NCBI RefSeq assembly: GCF_040183065.1
Contig: NC_091130.1
Coordinates: 26,640,359-26,704,358, forward strand
Origin: Periplaneta americana
Lineage: Eukaryota; Arthropoda; Insecta; Blattodea; Blattidae
DNA: 64,000 nucleotides
Reading direction: 5' to 3'
Part shown: piece by piece, positions 20,871-32,969 of the stretch
How positions within the stretch are numbered: position 1 is the first letter of the stretch
Layout: every line of letters begins with the position of its first letter
Notes under the pieces: generated by a model
Database searches by the model: none
Seen by the model: only the letters and a program-made list of their open reading frames with translations
Told to the model about the DNA's origin: nothing
Position numbers and translations under genes: made by a program

Positions 20871-21862
20871 CACTGGTGGCCATAATTCTGGAAACTTTTT
20901 GTTTTTGTACTGAATTATTATAACATTCATATTGATTCACAGATTTATAAAATTGAAAATGTTATTCGTGACTGATTCGTTAATTATGGGATTACAATAA
21001 AGGTATTATATAAATCCTGAATATTTTAACAATAAGTAATCATTACTATGTGGGAAATTATGTTCTTGTTGTTTAAGATCTAAATATTAATTTCCAGTTT
21101 CATTATAATTTCCTATTATTTACTATAATAAAAACTGTTCCATTGTTGATTTTAACATTATTCTTGTTCAGTAAAAGCATTGTTGAGCACTCTTAGCATA
21201 AAATATGGACATTATTAGTGTGTTTCTATCATTAGTTTGACTTAAGTATTCGTTCGTTAACACCTGATTGCTTTACAACAAACTTTATTGAACATTTTAT
21301 CACAATGGCTCCACGAAAGGACATAATTTCCCTCATAGTAATGATTATTTATTGTTAAAATATTCAGGATTTAATATAATACCTTTATTATAACCCCATA
21401 ATTAACGAATCAGTCACGAATAACATTTTCAATTGTATAAATCTGTGAAACAATACAGATGTTATAATAATTCAGTAATAATAATAATCCGTGGCGCTAC
21501 AGCCCATGAAGGGCCTAGACCGACCAGCCGGCTGCTGGCCTCACGCCCACATGCCGAAGCAGAGGTGGACGATCATCCAACCAGAATGGAGGTATCGTGT
21601 GGTTAGCACGATGATCCCCCCAGTCATTATAGCTGGTATTCGCAACCGGATTTCGCTGCCTATCGTAGCTCCCCAAGTGCATCACGATGCTGAGTGGGCA
21701 CCGGTCCCATACACTGGCCGAAATTTCATGAGAAAATTTCTTCCCCATGAGGAATCGAACCAGCGCGCATTCCGTAACGCGAGTCCTAGGCGGGATGCCT
21801 TAGACCGCGGGACAATAATTCAGTACAAAAACAAAAAGTTTCCATAATTATGGCCACCAGTG
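20871..21862. mobile_element. TA-flanked (Tc1/mariner-like) element with about 200-bp inverted termini
   Basis: TA at 20869-20870 and 21863-21864. Termini CACTGGTGGCCATAATTCTG / complement. Homology between the arms extends about 200 bp (20871-21070 against 21315-21862 minus the SINE). No transposase remains. Confidence 0.88.
21478..21813 (-). mobile_element. tRNA-derived SINE with a LINE-like 3' tail
   Basis: 12-bp target duplication AATAATTCAGTA (21466-21477, 21814-21825). The minus strand starts with a tRNA-like head (CCCGCGGTCTAAGGC, B-box GGTTCGATTCC) and ends GGGCTGTAGCGCCACGGATT with an ATT-type tail. The same GGGCTGTAGCGCCA ends the LINE fragment at 6484-6978, pointing to the LINE that could have mobilised it. 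Confidence 0.9.
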
Positions 21863-22298
21863 TACATAGGCCTATCATATACCTGCCAGACATTGATATT
21901 AAATATTTTCATGATTTTATATATTTTGGTACATATTCAGCTTATTTTTCTTACATAAATATGTACATATTTCACACCTTGATATTACATAAAAATCCGG
22001 TCCCTAGTTATGAGCATAGGTAGGACGTTCGAACCAAAACAGTAGATTTCAGTTGAGTACAGCGAGGAGTATAAATGTCACCCGCTCCCCGCCCTGCTCC
22101 CGCTATAAACGTTACGCAGCACATAAACAACGCATAGTATCATTCTGTGGAGCTGTGTACAGTCGTGAATAGTTCGAAGAATATTGTTAATTTATATTAA
22201 TAGTTTAAGTCAGTGGTACTCATTACGCCGTGGGCCGCATCCGGCTCTCAAAGACATTTATTGCGGCTCTTGAACTAATATTACTATTACTACCGGTA

Positions 22299-22538
22299 GG
22301 GTAAAGTTGTATAATTCCGTGATACCCCTAATTCCATGATACCTTTTTTTTTACTGAATGTCACGGGATTGGGTATCTTACTAGAAAGTTCACCGATGTC
22401 TCAAAAGTAGGCGAAAGATGCACTCTTTTGAGGAAGATGTCTGGCGCTATGGTCGAACCGAAAAGCTTTGATTGACATTCAATTTAAAAAAAAAGTATCA
22501 CGGGATTATGGGTGTCACGGAAATAGGCAATTTTACCC
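22299..22538. mobile_element. 240-bp MITE nested in the hAT element
   Basis: Flanked by TA (22297-22298, 22539-22540). Ends GGGTAAAGTTG and CAATTTTACCC, with inverted homology extending about 45 bp (ATAATTCCGTGATACCC against GGTGTCACGGAAAT). Confidence 0.8.
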
Positions 22539-23397
22539 TACTCTGTTTCTGAGAAATATATATATTTTTTTAATGTTTGTAATAATGTGCAACTGGAGAA
22601 AACTTTGGTTACCCTGCATCATTACTGCCAGTGAATGTTTTCAACAAAGACACGTTTTAAAAAAAAGGTAGTGTCATGTCTATGTGCTTATTAAGTTGTT
22701 TAATCAACTGTCTGAAGAACGGTTGGAACCTCGTAAGTGCCACCAATAAGGCATCACTCATGAGACAACTAAGCCACGAGATAATGGAGTAAGGCGTTCA
22801 CTTCCTTTCCCCTCCATTGCATACATCGCTGTCTAGTAACATATACGAGTATAAATAATCAGACTTCAGATGCATACAAACAATTGTTCTTCCTCTGACA
22901 CATATCGTCAAGTGAGATGTACGGCCTGATAAGATATAGACCTACATATCAGCCAAAACTTCTTATTGTAATTTATTATGGGTTATAAACGTTTTTATCT
23001 TAATAGACATTATAATAGCGTTCATATTCAAATTCTGATAACGAGTATCCAAAACATTCTCAATAAAGGATAGAAAAACTGAAAATGTTAAAAAAAAATG
23101 CATGTAATAACTGAACAGAAAGTAATGTATTCTACTATACTTAAAAAGAATTGAAAACAAAAGCATCGTACCACGTAGCAAAAATTAAGCTATTTATAGA
23201 TGCGAAGATTGTTGAGGAGTGCCTTCTAACTGTATGTGACGCTTTATTTTCTAAATGTTCAAATTTAAAACAGATTCCAGGTGAAATAAAACAACAAATC
23301 AACCTGCTCGTATTGAGATGATTTTGCAGAAGAGTAGCAGAGTCCGTCCTTCAGCTTCAAAATACCAGTACTATATTAGTTCTTTGTTTCATATTAA

Positions 23398-23399
<2 letters not shown>

Positions 23400-23469
<70 letters not shown>

Positions 23470-23470
23470 T
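23400..23470. repeat. (AAT)n-(ATT)n perfect palindrome
   Basis: About ten AAT triplets followed by about thirteen ATT triplets, joined at ACT near 23429. It would form a long hairpin. Confidence 0.95.
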
Positions 23471-23616
23471 AATAATTAAAAATCCGCGCATTTTGTCAGC
23501 CTAAGCTTCAATATTGTGAAATGCATTGTGGCTCTCGGAAAATTACAATTTCTCACTTTTGGCTCTTCTCTAATTTCTAGTGAGTACCACTAGTTTAAGC
23601 TTTGAATAAAGTGAGC

Positions 23617-24650
23617 TATTAATTAATTAATTAATTAATTAATTAATTAATTAATTAATTAATTAATTCATTCATTCATTCATTCATTCATTCATTCAGT
23701 GTTCTGTCCAAGGGCAGGCCTTTCACTGCAAAACCAACTTTCTCCAATCTTTCCTATTTTCTGTCTTTCTTTTCGTTTCCTCATATGATCCATATATCTT
23801 AATGTCGTCTATCATTTGATATCTTCTTCTACCCCGAACTCTTCTCCCGTTCACCATTCTTTCCAGTGCATCCTTCAGTATGCAGTTTCTTCTCAGCCAG
23901 TGACCCAACCAATTCTTTTTACTCTTCCTGATCAGTTTCAGCATCATTCTTTCTTCACCCACTCTTTCCAACACAGCTACATTTCTTATTCTGTTTATCA
24001 ACTTCACACGTTCCATTCTTCTCCATATCCACATTTCAAATGCTTCTATTCGCTTCTCTTCACTTCGTCGTAATGTCCATGTTTCTGCCCCATAAAATTC
24101 CACACTCCATACAAAGCACTTCACTAGTCTCTTCCTTAGTTCTTTCTCGAGATGTCCGCAGAAAATGCTCATTTTTCTATTAAAGCTTCCTTTGCCATTG
24201 CTATCCTCCTTTTGACTTCCTGGTAGCAGCTCATGTTACTGCTTATAGTACACCCCAAGTACGTATTTGAAGCTGCCCAGTTGTTCTACTGCCTCATTTA
24301 GAATTCGCAAGTTTATCTTCAGTATTTTTCTCCATACTCTTCGTCTTATTTGCATTTATCTTCAGCTCATAATGCTCACAGCTGTCATATAGCTCCAATA
24401 GCATATCATTTAGTATCATCAGCAAATCTCATGCACTTTATTCTTCTTCCTTCTACTATCACTCCTCCCATGTTCTGAAAATGGTTCTTTACTAAATCCT
24501 CCAAGTATATGTTGAACAGGGTAGGTAACAAAGGACATCCTTGACGAACCCCTCTTCCTATTTCACTTCCTTCACACATTTCTTCTCCCATCCTGACTTT
24601 GACTCGTTTCATATAAAGATTAGGATCCCCATCAGTTTATTCCAATCCAC
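23617..24650 (-). pseudogene. 5'-truncated LINE with (GAAT)n(TTAA)n tail
   Basis: Minus-strand frames: 24612-24406 gives IGRGVRQGCPLLPTLFNIYL and the catalytic box MRFADDTK; 24172-23723 (149 aa) gives EFYGAETWTLRR, FEMWIWRRMERV and the GRRRYQMIDDIK C-terminus. A frame break separates them. The microsatellite at 23617-23697 is its 3' tail. A different family from the TAAG-tail LINE. Confidence 0.88.
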
Positions 24651-24660
24651 TCTGTCAAAA

Positions 24661-26315
24661 ATTGTTATTATCATATTATTTACGTATTGTTAACATTATG
24701 CATGATTCCAAAAAAAAAGTAGGCCTAAACTCATCTGTTATTAAATAATTATGAAAACAGGAGTGTATAACATGTTTATTTTTTCCCGGATTATTCTTCG
24801 TTAAATGTTGACGTCTCGTGCTGCTATGCATTCGGTTGCGTTACAGTCCAAGTTCAACATCGGAATTACGACACGAACTTCCTAGCTGTCATTACAACAG
24901 GAATAAAAAAAAATCTTGCAAACAATTATGGATTTAACACGATGTGCCACACACGAGATACACTATTAGATTCACAAAGTAGTTGTTCACCTGATGGTTG
25001 TAAGAAATACTGCATCATATTTCAGATTTGATCCAGTAACGCCTTGTGGCGTAGTACGAACATTTTCTGAACATGAAAGGAGTATTTCTTTTGATAACAT
25101 GAAAATGTTCACTGTTATTTGTTACAATGAGACTAGAATCTTAATGATATACTTTGTATGTTATTTTTATATGTTTAGGTAAATTATTTTAGATTGGGAG
25201 TTACGAATTTTATAATTACAAAGTATTGTTTTTTTTTACATTATTCGTTTATTATTTTCTTGTTCTAAGACCTTGGACGATTGGAGCACATGTTTGGTTA
25301 CATGTTTGTCGTTCTGGTTCATGTACATTGAGAGCTGTGCTACTACTTTTCATTCGGTAGAGATAAAGTCCAAGCTCACGCAACTTAACAGTTTTATTGT
25401 TAGTAAAGATTACCTGTATATGAAAAATTAATACCCTAAAATGTAATGTGATATCTACATTTATTCCACTGGCACTCCTCTGTTAGCTGAAATGACCATT
25501 GAAAATAAATAATATAGCACCTACATTATGAAGATGATAAAAATTGTGTTCAGCGTGAAACAAGACTAAAATAAATTTATTCCTATTTATCACAGTTTGA
25601 TTCCATGGACAATTCTTTATATATAAATATTTCATGTTTACTTACAATAAAATGTCATCTTATTTATTACACCAAAACCTTAAACGTCAGTCAGTAATGT
25701 AACTATGTAATCATTCGGAGTCACTTCTTTTATTCGCGTATGTATTTCGAAGGAATTATGTCAGAGAGTCAGACCGTGTTTCAGGTAACTGGCAAATTTT
25801 CGGAATTCAAATGGCTTTTAAAAACGAAGTATCACGAAGTCTACATCTCGAGCCCGCTATATCAAGCCCCAAGGTCACTCCTGTCACTTGATAATATCAA
25901 AAGTCACTTTTCGCTTGTCAGTAACCAACAAAAAAAAAATTAGTTAATTAAAAGCAAAATGGCAACAACAATGGACAGACAAGCGACATGAAAATTATAT
26001 GGTAATCGACTGGAGCAGCAGCAGCAAGCAGAGCAAAAGGTTGCTTAGCAACGGTGATATCCAGATCAGGGATCTGCAAACTGTAATTTTATTACGTGCT
26101 GGAAAGAGACATGCCACACAGTAATATTTACCACAGCAAATTTTAAGCTAAATTCGGAGTTTATAGCATGGATTTATTATGGAAAAAAAGAACTATTATT
26201 GGTGCACGACATAATAAAATAATGAGGTAGGCCTATGTGGACGTTGTGAACGATCAGTGAAAGTAAATAAAAACAGCTTTGTTTATAATTGCAACAAATA
26301 TTATATACCGCCCAA
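24661..26315. other. No recognisable feature
   Basis: AT-rich intergenic-looking DNA. Short frames at 24994 and 25740 lack recognisable motifs. Confidence 0.4.
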
Positions 26316-27497
26316 CAGTAGCGGACGGTGGGTTTGAAAGTTGAGGAGGCCAAGACGTGAATGATGAGAATATAAAAATGTAAGGCCTGTGACGTACCTC
26401 ATTACCAAGCGCAGAATTTATAGATTTTAAGAAATTAAAATTAGGTTTCCCAATTTATGTTTTAGGATTTTAAATCTTATGTTTAGGAATTTATATGATT
26501 TTACGGGAAAAAAATAAACAACACACTATTAATATATTACAACGGCTTGGTAAAGATTGCCACTCTTTGGGACACTTTAATCCTAACCTACGAATTAAGT
26601 CTTTTTAGGTCATATTACATTTAAGAATGTTACTCTTTGCTACATAAAATGAACAAGAACAACAATATTTCGAGAGTAACGAGATAGCAACAAAATTGAT
26701 TCGAACCTAAGAATCCGGGGCTTGCTCATTACTATTACATAGTCTAATTTACAGCAAATTAACTGGACATCCTCTTTCTTCGCAAACCGACCAAATAGGT
26801 CACAACATACTGAATAACTGCTACTACAAATCTGCATTTGTTTCTAAACTCTCGATATATTTAAAATAATGTATAAGTAAATATATCTCGTAACACAAAA
26901 GAATAAAATGACAAGAACACCAGCAAACAAGAGAAAACTAACAACACGTCACTCAATTTTCTAAAACCAGAAGAGAGAAAGAGAGATCTTCCCAATACAG
27001 CCGAAACCGGCCGTGACTATAAGCAGTACAGTTGTCAGCGGTGGGTAGGACGTCTCCAAATCGGCTCCCTTCGCACGTTCTAGTTAAGTTTAAACAGTCT
27101 TCTAACCAGCTGTCTTATTGGTTGAACTGCTGTTGTCATGGTTACCGGGGAGTAGCGTCATGTAGCCGACTCCTGTCTCCCGCTCTCGCATAGACACTGC
27201 AGGCTGCTAGATGTCGACTATACAGGTTACAGCGCTATCTGTTATTTTTCAGTACGAATTATTTGTACTATCTACAGTATAGCGAGCGGGCATCGCCAAC
27301 TGAATGTGGTCGACTTTACGTAACTTACATCTTAGTCGCAGTGAATAGTAAAATTAATATAAAAGGAAAAATGTTCGTCACTTGCTGTAACTTGTCTGTG
27401 ATCTTAATTCAGCTGGAATTATTACTGCCATATTGTGTTCTGGTAAAATATTAGGGGAGGCTCGGCCTCCCTTGCCTCCCCTGAAAATCCGCCGCTG
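26316..27497. mobile_element. hAT-type non-autonomous element
   Basis: Ends CAGTAGCGGACGGTGGGTTT and AAAATCCGCCGCTG, with sub-terminal AGGAGGCCAAG / GGCTCGGCCTCC. 8-bp flanks CCGCCCAA (26308-26315) and CCGCCAAA (27498-27505) match at 7 of 8. No transposase frame. Confidence 0.8.
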
Positions 27498-28263
27498 CCG
27501 CCAAAAAGCAAGTCGAGAAAGTGTGGTTGGAAGGTTTCAGGGCAAACATAACCTAACCTAACGTAACATCCGGAGAGTGTGGAACAGTCTAAAGCATAGT
27601 TGGATGGAAATCACACAGGAAGAAGTAGAGAAATAGTGGATACGAATGATATCGCTGAAATAAATAATTACCTTATGACTGTTAGTGCACTTAACATATC
27701 TCCTCATCAAACCCTACAGTGGCACTACCTCTCGGTAATGTTCCGAGGGAGAGAGAGAAAAAAATTCCTTCTGTTAACGACTAACGACATCAAAGGCAAA
27801 CGTCATATCCATATGCTGGCAACACTGTGTTCTTGGTTCCATTATGTTATTATCGTAACGGCATGATTGAAAGCTGCGGTACCATCTCCTCCAGTTTATC
27901 GATATTTTAATTTCTATTTTCTTCTCTTTCGTATCGTCTAAAAGAGCAAATTTTTTCCACTAACCCATAAGTTAATTTAATTCTTAATTATTAAAATATT
28001 TATTAATCTTTCTTGTCCCAAAGTTATTTCTTTCCTTATTAAAAAAAAAGTCAACTCTAATTTTGTAGCTACACGTTTTCCACATCAGGGACGTACGCAA
28101 GGGGGGTTCACCGGGTTTGAACCCTCCCCCCCCCTTGAATTTAAAAAATGGCATATTTAGATTTGAGTATGTTTTATCCATAATCGTAATATGGTAAAAT
28201 CAAGAATCAGTTGCTGCTTTTCCAGGCCAACAGGAAATCGAAGTCGCGATTTATGACGTCACA

Positions 28264-28925
28264 TAAGATGGTAATACCACAGTCTAGTATATACAGTCGC
28301 AAAGCTCAATACATAGTAAATATGCAAACATTAGATAGTTGCTCACCACTAGGATCGCTAATATCGCCTCATTACAGGCAATGCAAAATAGTACTGTCAC
28401 AGTCTATTGTTTCTAGCACCCTCAAAACTCAAGCTTCGTGACTGTATATAGTAGACTGTGATAATACGAAGCTTGAGTTGTTGGGGAACTAGGAAGAGTA
28501 GACTGTGCCAGTACTATTTCGCATTGCCTGTGATGAGGCGATTGTAGAGATCCTAGTGGTTACCAACTATCTATGGATGCATATTCCCTACGTATTGAGC
28601 TTTGCGATATACAGTCACGAAGCTTGAGTTGTGAGGGTGCTGGAACAATAGACTGTGCCAGTACTATTTCGCATTGCCTGTGATGAGGCGATTGTAGAGA
28701 TCCTAGTGGTTACCAACTATCTATGGATGCATATTCCCTACGTATTGAGCTTTGCGATATACAGTCACGAAGCTTGAGTTGTGAGGGTGCTGGAACAATA
28801 GACTGTGCCGGTACTATTTCGCATTGTCTGTAATGGAGCGATATTAGCGATCCTAGTAGTTAGCAACTATCTATAGATGCATATTTACTACGTATTGAGC
28901 TTCGTGACTGTATATACTAGACTGT
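28264..28925. mobile_element. Array of four copies of the ACAGTCTA MITE family
   Basis: The first unit (28277-28461) is inverted relative to the next three. GTACTATTTCGCATTG occurs at 28511, 28671 and 28811. The second and third units are essentially identical over about 140 bp; the last is diverged. Termini are CACAGTCTAGTATATACAGT and its complement. Related copies lie at 3937, 5385 and 47640-48695. Confidence 0.88.
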
Positions 28926-29129
28926 GGTAATACTTCAAAATATTAATTTAATAGAGGGCCGCAGGCCCCGACAGCCCCGTTTTTTTTCTCTCCCACCCTA
29001 TACCACGCCACTGCATTCCCTTTCTCACATTTATTTTCCTCCACTTTATTCTTTCTTCCTTTATCCACTTTATTCCACTAACTTCTTTATATTAAATTAA
29101 AACACATAACTTACTCGTATCTTTGAATA

Positions 29130-29215
29130 CGCCGGGATTCGATCCTTCTATCCTAGGATCTCTCGTTTAGTGAACCACTATTAGCCATTACGCTACAAAT
29201 TCGCCGACTAACAAA
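29130..29215 (-). other. tRNA-like fragment (SINE head)
   Basis: On the minus strand a D-arm-like GTAGCGTAATGGC and a B-box GGATCGAATCCCGG are at tRNA spacing. The stems are imperfect, so it is a tRNA-derived fragment. Confidence 0.5.
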
Positions 29216-29812
29216 CCCTTGAAAATTATACTTACGCACAACTAACATCAAATACTTCCAAAGGTATTAAACATAAGACTTTATTATTATATAATAGAAC
29301 TGAATTCATTAGTTTGCTATTAACCTTATTACAGCTAATATGGCAAATAGGTCACGAATTAATTAACTTACATGGTACAAGGAACTAATATGATAAATAT
29401 CCGAATGATGGTGTTACTACACTTACCCACTATCAATAAATTATTGCCTTACTATACGTATATTAAATCGATTCATTACATTTATTCTATTAGTTGTAAA
29501 TGAGGTAAGTTAAATTGCCACATTTTTATTAAAACTGTTTTTCGTATTTGCACTGTAATGCGCGGACATCTTACGTGCTGTCATATAGAACTGTTACGTC
29601 AGCGACTCTTCCTTGGATCCTTTCGTAAATTATAAACAATTTTAATAATGACTCCGCCTGACAAAATTCTGCGTACGTCACTTTTCCACATTTATATGAA
29701 ATAACCTATGGTGAAACATCGGTATCCCACCCCCACACTATACACGAGAGAAAACGTACTTAAATAATTTTCACATTCCTCGGCCTCATATCCCTTAAAT
29801 AATCCCCTAAAC

Positions 29813-29995
29813 CAGGGGGTCGTCAGCACAGAGCACGCTGGGGCTAGCCTCTCTTACCCGCGGAAAACGCAGTGCACTATAGTGCTCTCGTAGCTGCTAG
29901 CGGGTATGCTCTCTATCTCTCCCTGTTGCACGACGGTGCGCATGGGACGGCACCGCGTACCCGTTGCACATTTCAGCGAGTGCTGACGACCACTG
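29813..29995. mobile_element. hAT MITE, copy 1
   Basis: 183 bp, ends CAGGGGGTCGTCAGCAC and GTGCTGACGACCACTG, flanked by 8-bp CCCTAAAC / TCCTAAAC. Same family as 32030-32189 (shared GGGTATGCTCTCTATCTC and TTTCAGC-AGTGCTGAC). Confidence 0.85.
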
Positions 29996-30934
29996 TCCTA
30001 AACTAACCCACTAACCTTGTCATATACCTCAGCTTAAGGTCATTTAGTATCCCTTCATTTAACTCAAACTTAAATCAGATGTTAGTCCCGTGCGGGGCGT
30101 GGAACGATATCGAAAATATGTTCGCATACATATGACTGGACACTGCCATATCTACATATCAGCACGCTGCACGTTCTCGAGTAAAGAAAAAAAAAAGGAT
30201 GTCACAACTGTCACAGTTGTTAATCCTACAAATCACTGAGCTTTCCAGATTCGTTTTGGTTGTAACCATGTATTTAGTAAGGTAAGATCATTAAATGGTA
30301 CCTATAACCACACTAAACAAGAATGAACTCGGTACTTACAGTACATACGACCATATTGACTCCGGCTGCATTCTTCGTTGACCTTGATACACTGGAAGGA
30401 ATGAACTACGTATTTTCACGAAACTAGAAATTTCCTAATAGATGTTTTTATATGTTAACATAACAGGTGCAATTAAACGCACGGAAAATCCACTCGCGAA
30501 TTAACAAGTAAAACATTATGTATCACAACAAAATTACGCATTTTGCGTTACCGAAACTAAGTAGCCAAGCTTCCATGTTGGACTGGAGTTAGAAAGACTA
30601 CACAAGTTTTACTCTCTTTTGTTTCACTGTAATTTCTCTGAAAAACGATAGGCATATGTCAAAGAGGACATTAAACGTTACAGTGGCCTTCTAAGTTTCT
30701 GATGGCTTTCAGATTTTTGTTGTATAGGCTATACTCGTTGATTATAATATTAGGATTGTATGATAATAAGAAAGTAAAATGTTTTATAGTCACATACGTA
30801 TATTATTCATTTTTATTATCCACTGCAGTGCATTCTGATAGCATTCTGTTATGTATGCCATAATAGTTATTAGATTAGATAGCAGTAGCATAATAATAAT
30901 GATGATACGATGATACAGTATAATAGCCATACCC
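29996..30934. other. No recognisable feature
   Basis: AT-rich DNA without element boundaries or coding signals that I can support. Confidence 0.4.
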
Positions 30935-30961
30935 GATGATGATGATGATGATGATGATGAA
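30935..30961. repeat. (GAT)n microsatellite
   Basis: Nine GAT triplets. Confidence 0.95.
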
Positions 30962-31089
30962 ACTTTACTATAGTGTTACCACGTTACGGCACAAACGTAT
31001 TTACATCCTTGGGTATCACATACGGGAAATAAAAATTGAGTGACGAAAATTAGGGTCAAAAGTTTGCAATGGAAGTATTGGCCAGCGGG

Positions 31090-31620
31090 ATAGCTTGAGC
31101 GAGATGGAAGGGGTAGACGGCAGGGAGAGAAACACTTGTATCTAATTTCCGTGCTTTTCCATACTGATTACCAGAGAAAAGGCGAGTTTTCGTAATGTCA
31201 AATTAGTAATAGATTAGGTTAAGTTAGTTTACGCTTTTGGTATGCTTTGGAAGAAATGGCACATTCTTAGACAACTGTAAATTCATGCAAGACATAGAAA
31301 AAGCCTAAACTGACCTGACCTAACCTAGCCTGTCACTGATTTAACAAAAGCGAGTTTTCGTAAGGTTGAATCAGTGTCAGGTTAGCTTAGTTTAGGCTTT
31401 TGGAATGTTTTAGAAGGAGGTGCACATTCTCAGGCAATTGTGAGTACGGTATATCCAACCCAGAGGAAAAGCCTAAACTAACCTAAACTGTCACTGATTC
31501 GATCTTACGAAAACTAGCTTCTCTTTTGTGATCAGTATAATATGTATATGCTACCCCTCACTGCCGCCTACCCCTTCTACCTTGATGGAGTGATCCCTCC
31601 TGCCCTCATCTCTCCACCAA
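31090..31620. repeat. Nested inverted repeats (foldback cluster)
   Basis: An outer pair (GATGGAAGGGGTAGACGGCA near 31104; CTGCCGCCTACCCCTTCTAC near 31560) encloses two tandem hairpins, each about 160 bp, whose arms carry GCGAGTTTTCGTAA and AGCCTAAACT-ACCT. The two inner hairpins are homologous to each other. Confidence 0.75.
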
Positions 31621-31719
31621 CCTCACTTTCACAGCAACATTCAACCCATATTTTGGGCGTGAAATTTGCGACGGCACTCAATTTTTTTCTTTACGATATC
31701 TATGACTTTTATAATTGGG

Positions 31720-31945
31720 TTATTTTACGACGTATTAACATCTCAGGTTATTTAGTGTCTGAATGATATGAAGGTGATAATGCCGGTGAAATGAGTCCAG
31801 GATCCAGCACCGAAAGTTACTCAGCATTTGCTCGTATTGGATTGAGGAAAAACCCTCAACCAAGTAACATGCCCCGATCGGGATTCGAACCCGGGTTTTG
31901 GTTTTGCGGTCAGACACGTTAACCGTTAGTCCACAGGTGTGGACT
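31720..31945 (-). mobile_element. tRNA-derived SINE, GTCGTAAAATAA-tail family
   Basis: The minus strand has a tRNA-like head (GTCCACACCTGTGGACTAAC, B-box GGGTTCGAATCCCG), then a body with GGTTGAGGGTTTTTCCTCAA and GGATCCTGGACTC, ending ACGTCGTAAAATAA. Flanks TCTATGACTTTTAT / TCTATGATTTATTT may be an aged target duplication. A second copy is at 34790-34985 and a tail fragment at 47503-47525. Confidence 0.85.
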
Positions 31946-32029
31946 TCTATGATTTATTTAGGACCCAAGATTGTACAAATGCATTTGTACCTTAACGTGG
32001 CAATGATATAGTAAAGAAATGCCGTAGAT

Positions 32030-32189
32030 CAATGGTCAACCCAGTGCACTCTCGGGCTAGTCTCACAGCACCAGCGTGCATTCATGGTTGCTGGTGGGTA
32101 TGCTCTCTATCTCCTCCTGTTGCACAACAGGGCAAATCATGCTGCTCCACTTACCCTTTACCCATTTCAGCAAGTGCTGACTACCACTG
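32030..32189. mobile_element. hAT MITE, copy 2
   Basis: 160 bp with a perfect 8-bp target duplication CCGTAGAT (32022-32029, 32190-32197). Ends CAATGGTCAACCCAGTGCAC and AGTGCTGACTACCACTG. Confidence 0.92.
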
Positions 32190-32224
32190 CCGTAGATAAT
32201 ATTATAATTTTTTTTACTAATGGC

Positions 32225-32455
32225 AGGTAGAAGTCACCAGGGTGTGCCATAGAATGATCTATGTTACACCTGCAATGAGATGATGATTTGTTGGGATGTC
32301 ACACAAAAACTGGAGCTCTCTGAGAAAACCCCTGTTACCTGGACCACAGGCTTGCTCAACACAATTTATAAATCAGGAGTACACTGGGAATCGAACCTGG
32401 ACCCATAGGATCATAAGTCCAGTGCTCTAGCCACTACACCACCGTGGTGGCGTAA
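32225..32455 (-). mobile_element. tRNA-derived SINE, another family
   Basis: Minus strand: head CCACCACGGTGGTGTAGTGG, anticodon region, B-box AGGTTCGATTCCCAG, then body AGGGGTTTTCTCAGAGAGC. Single copy in the window. Confidence 0.75.
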
Positions 32456-32969
32456 TAAAAATATTTCCAACCAAAAAATCCACCCCTATTTCGTAGCTAT
32501 ACAGTTTAAGTTAGAAGAGCACATCACTACCAAAAAAATTCTAGTTTTCCACTCTGCAAATAACATAAATTATTACCCTACTTCACAATTCAGCATCAAT
32601 TATTTTTATTTATAAATTGCGAATCTTTTATACTTTTCGTTCCATTTGTTAAATTTTCAAATGAAACCCGTTTACCCTATCACAAATGGTCTATTATCCT
32701 TTAAATACGATCACGTGGAATGTAGCATATTTCTTGCACAGAGCAATCGAGAACACAAGAGAGTGGATGTCAGATGTGTATTAACAGGGCCAATATTGTA
32801 TACCAAATCAGTCCAAAGAAATAACAGCAAAGTTCTTTTTCCTTTTATTCCCTGCTGACTGTACCTGACACTTCTCCACACAATGCAAAGCTTATCTGGA
32901 CTACTACTACTACTACTACGGAAACCTACCAGATTTGACTTAGGAGAAAAAAAAAAAAAGAGGTAAGAA

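Larger units (their letters stand above)
19907..22006. mobile_element. hAT-type non-autonomous element containing two nested insertions
   Basis: Perfect 8-bp target duplication GTTATGAG (19899-19906, 22007-22014). Termini TAGGGACCGGATTTTTATGT and complement. Contains a 63-bp tandem duplication and a TA-flanked element (20871-21862) that itself carries a SINE. No transposase recognised. Confidence 0.92.
22211..23592. mobile_element. hAT-type non-autonomous element
   Basis: Ends CAGTGGTACTCATTACGCC and AGTGAGTACCACTA. 8-bp flanks GTTTAAGT (22203-22210) and GTTTAAGC (23593-23600) match at 7 of 8. Contains a nested 240-bp MITE and an AAT/ATT palindrome; no transposase frame. Confidence 0.85.
28086..29683. 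mobile_element. hAT-type element carrying a MITE array
   Basis: 8-bp target duplication TTCCACAT (28078-28085, 29684-29691). Left end CAGGGACGTACGCAAGGGGG, right end TTCTGCGTACGTCACTT. The interior holds a four-unit MITE array and a tRNA-like fragment. No transposase. Confidence 0.82.

Noticed and set aside
27548-27568. Telomeric TTAGG repeats (also near 31310, 55120, 60655)
   Set aside because: Only one to three imperfect CCTAA units in each place; not a telomeric array.
28264-28925. CRISPR-like regularly spaced repeats
   Set aside because: The repeated unit is a MITE with inverted ends and unequal spacing (160 and 140 bp), in a eukaryotic genome.
28920-29015. Separate hAT end (CAGTGGCGTGGTATAGGG on the minus strand)
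   Set aside because: Resembles a hAT terminus but no partner end or 8-bp duplication could be found.
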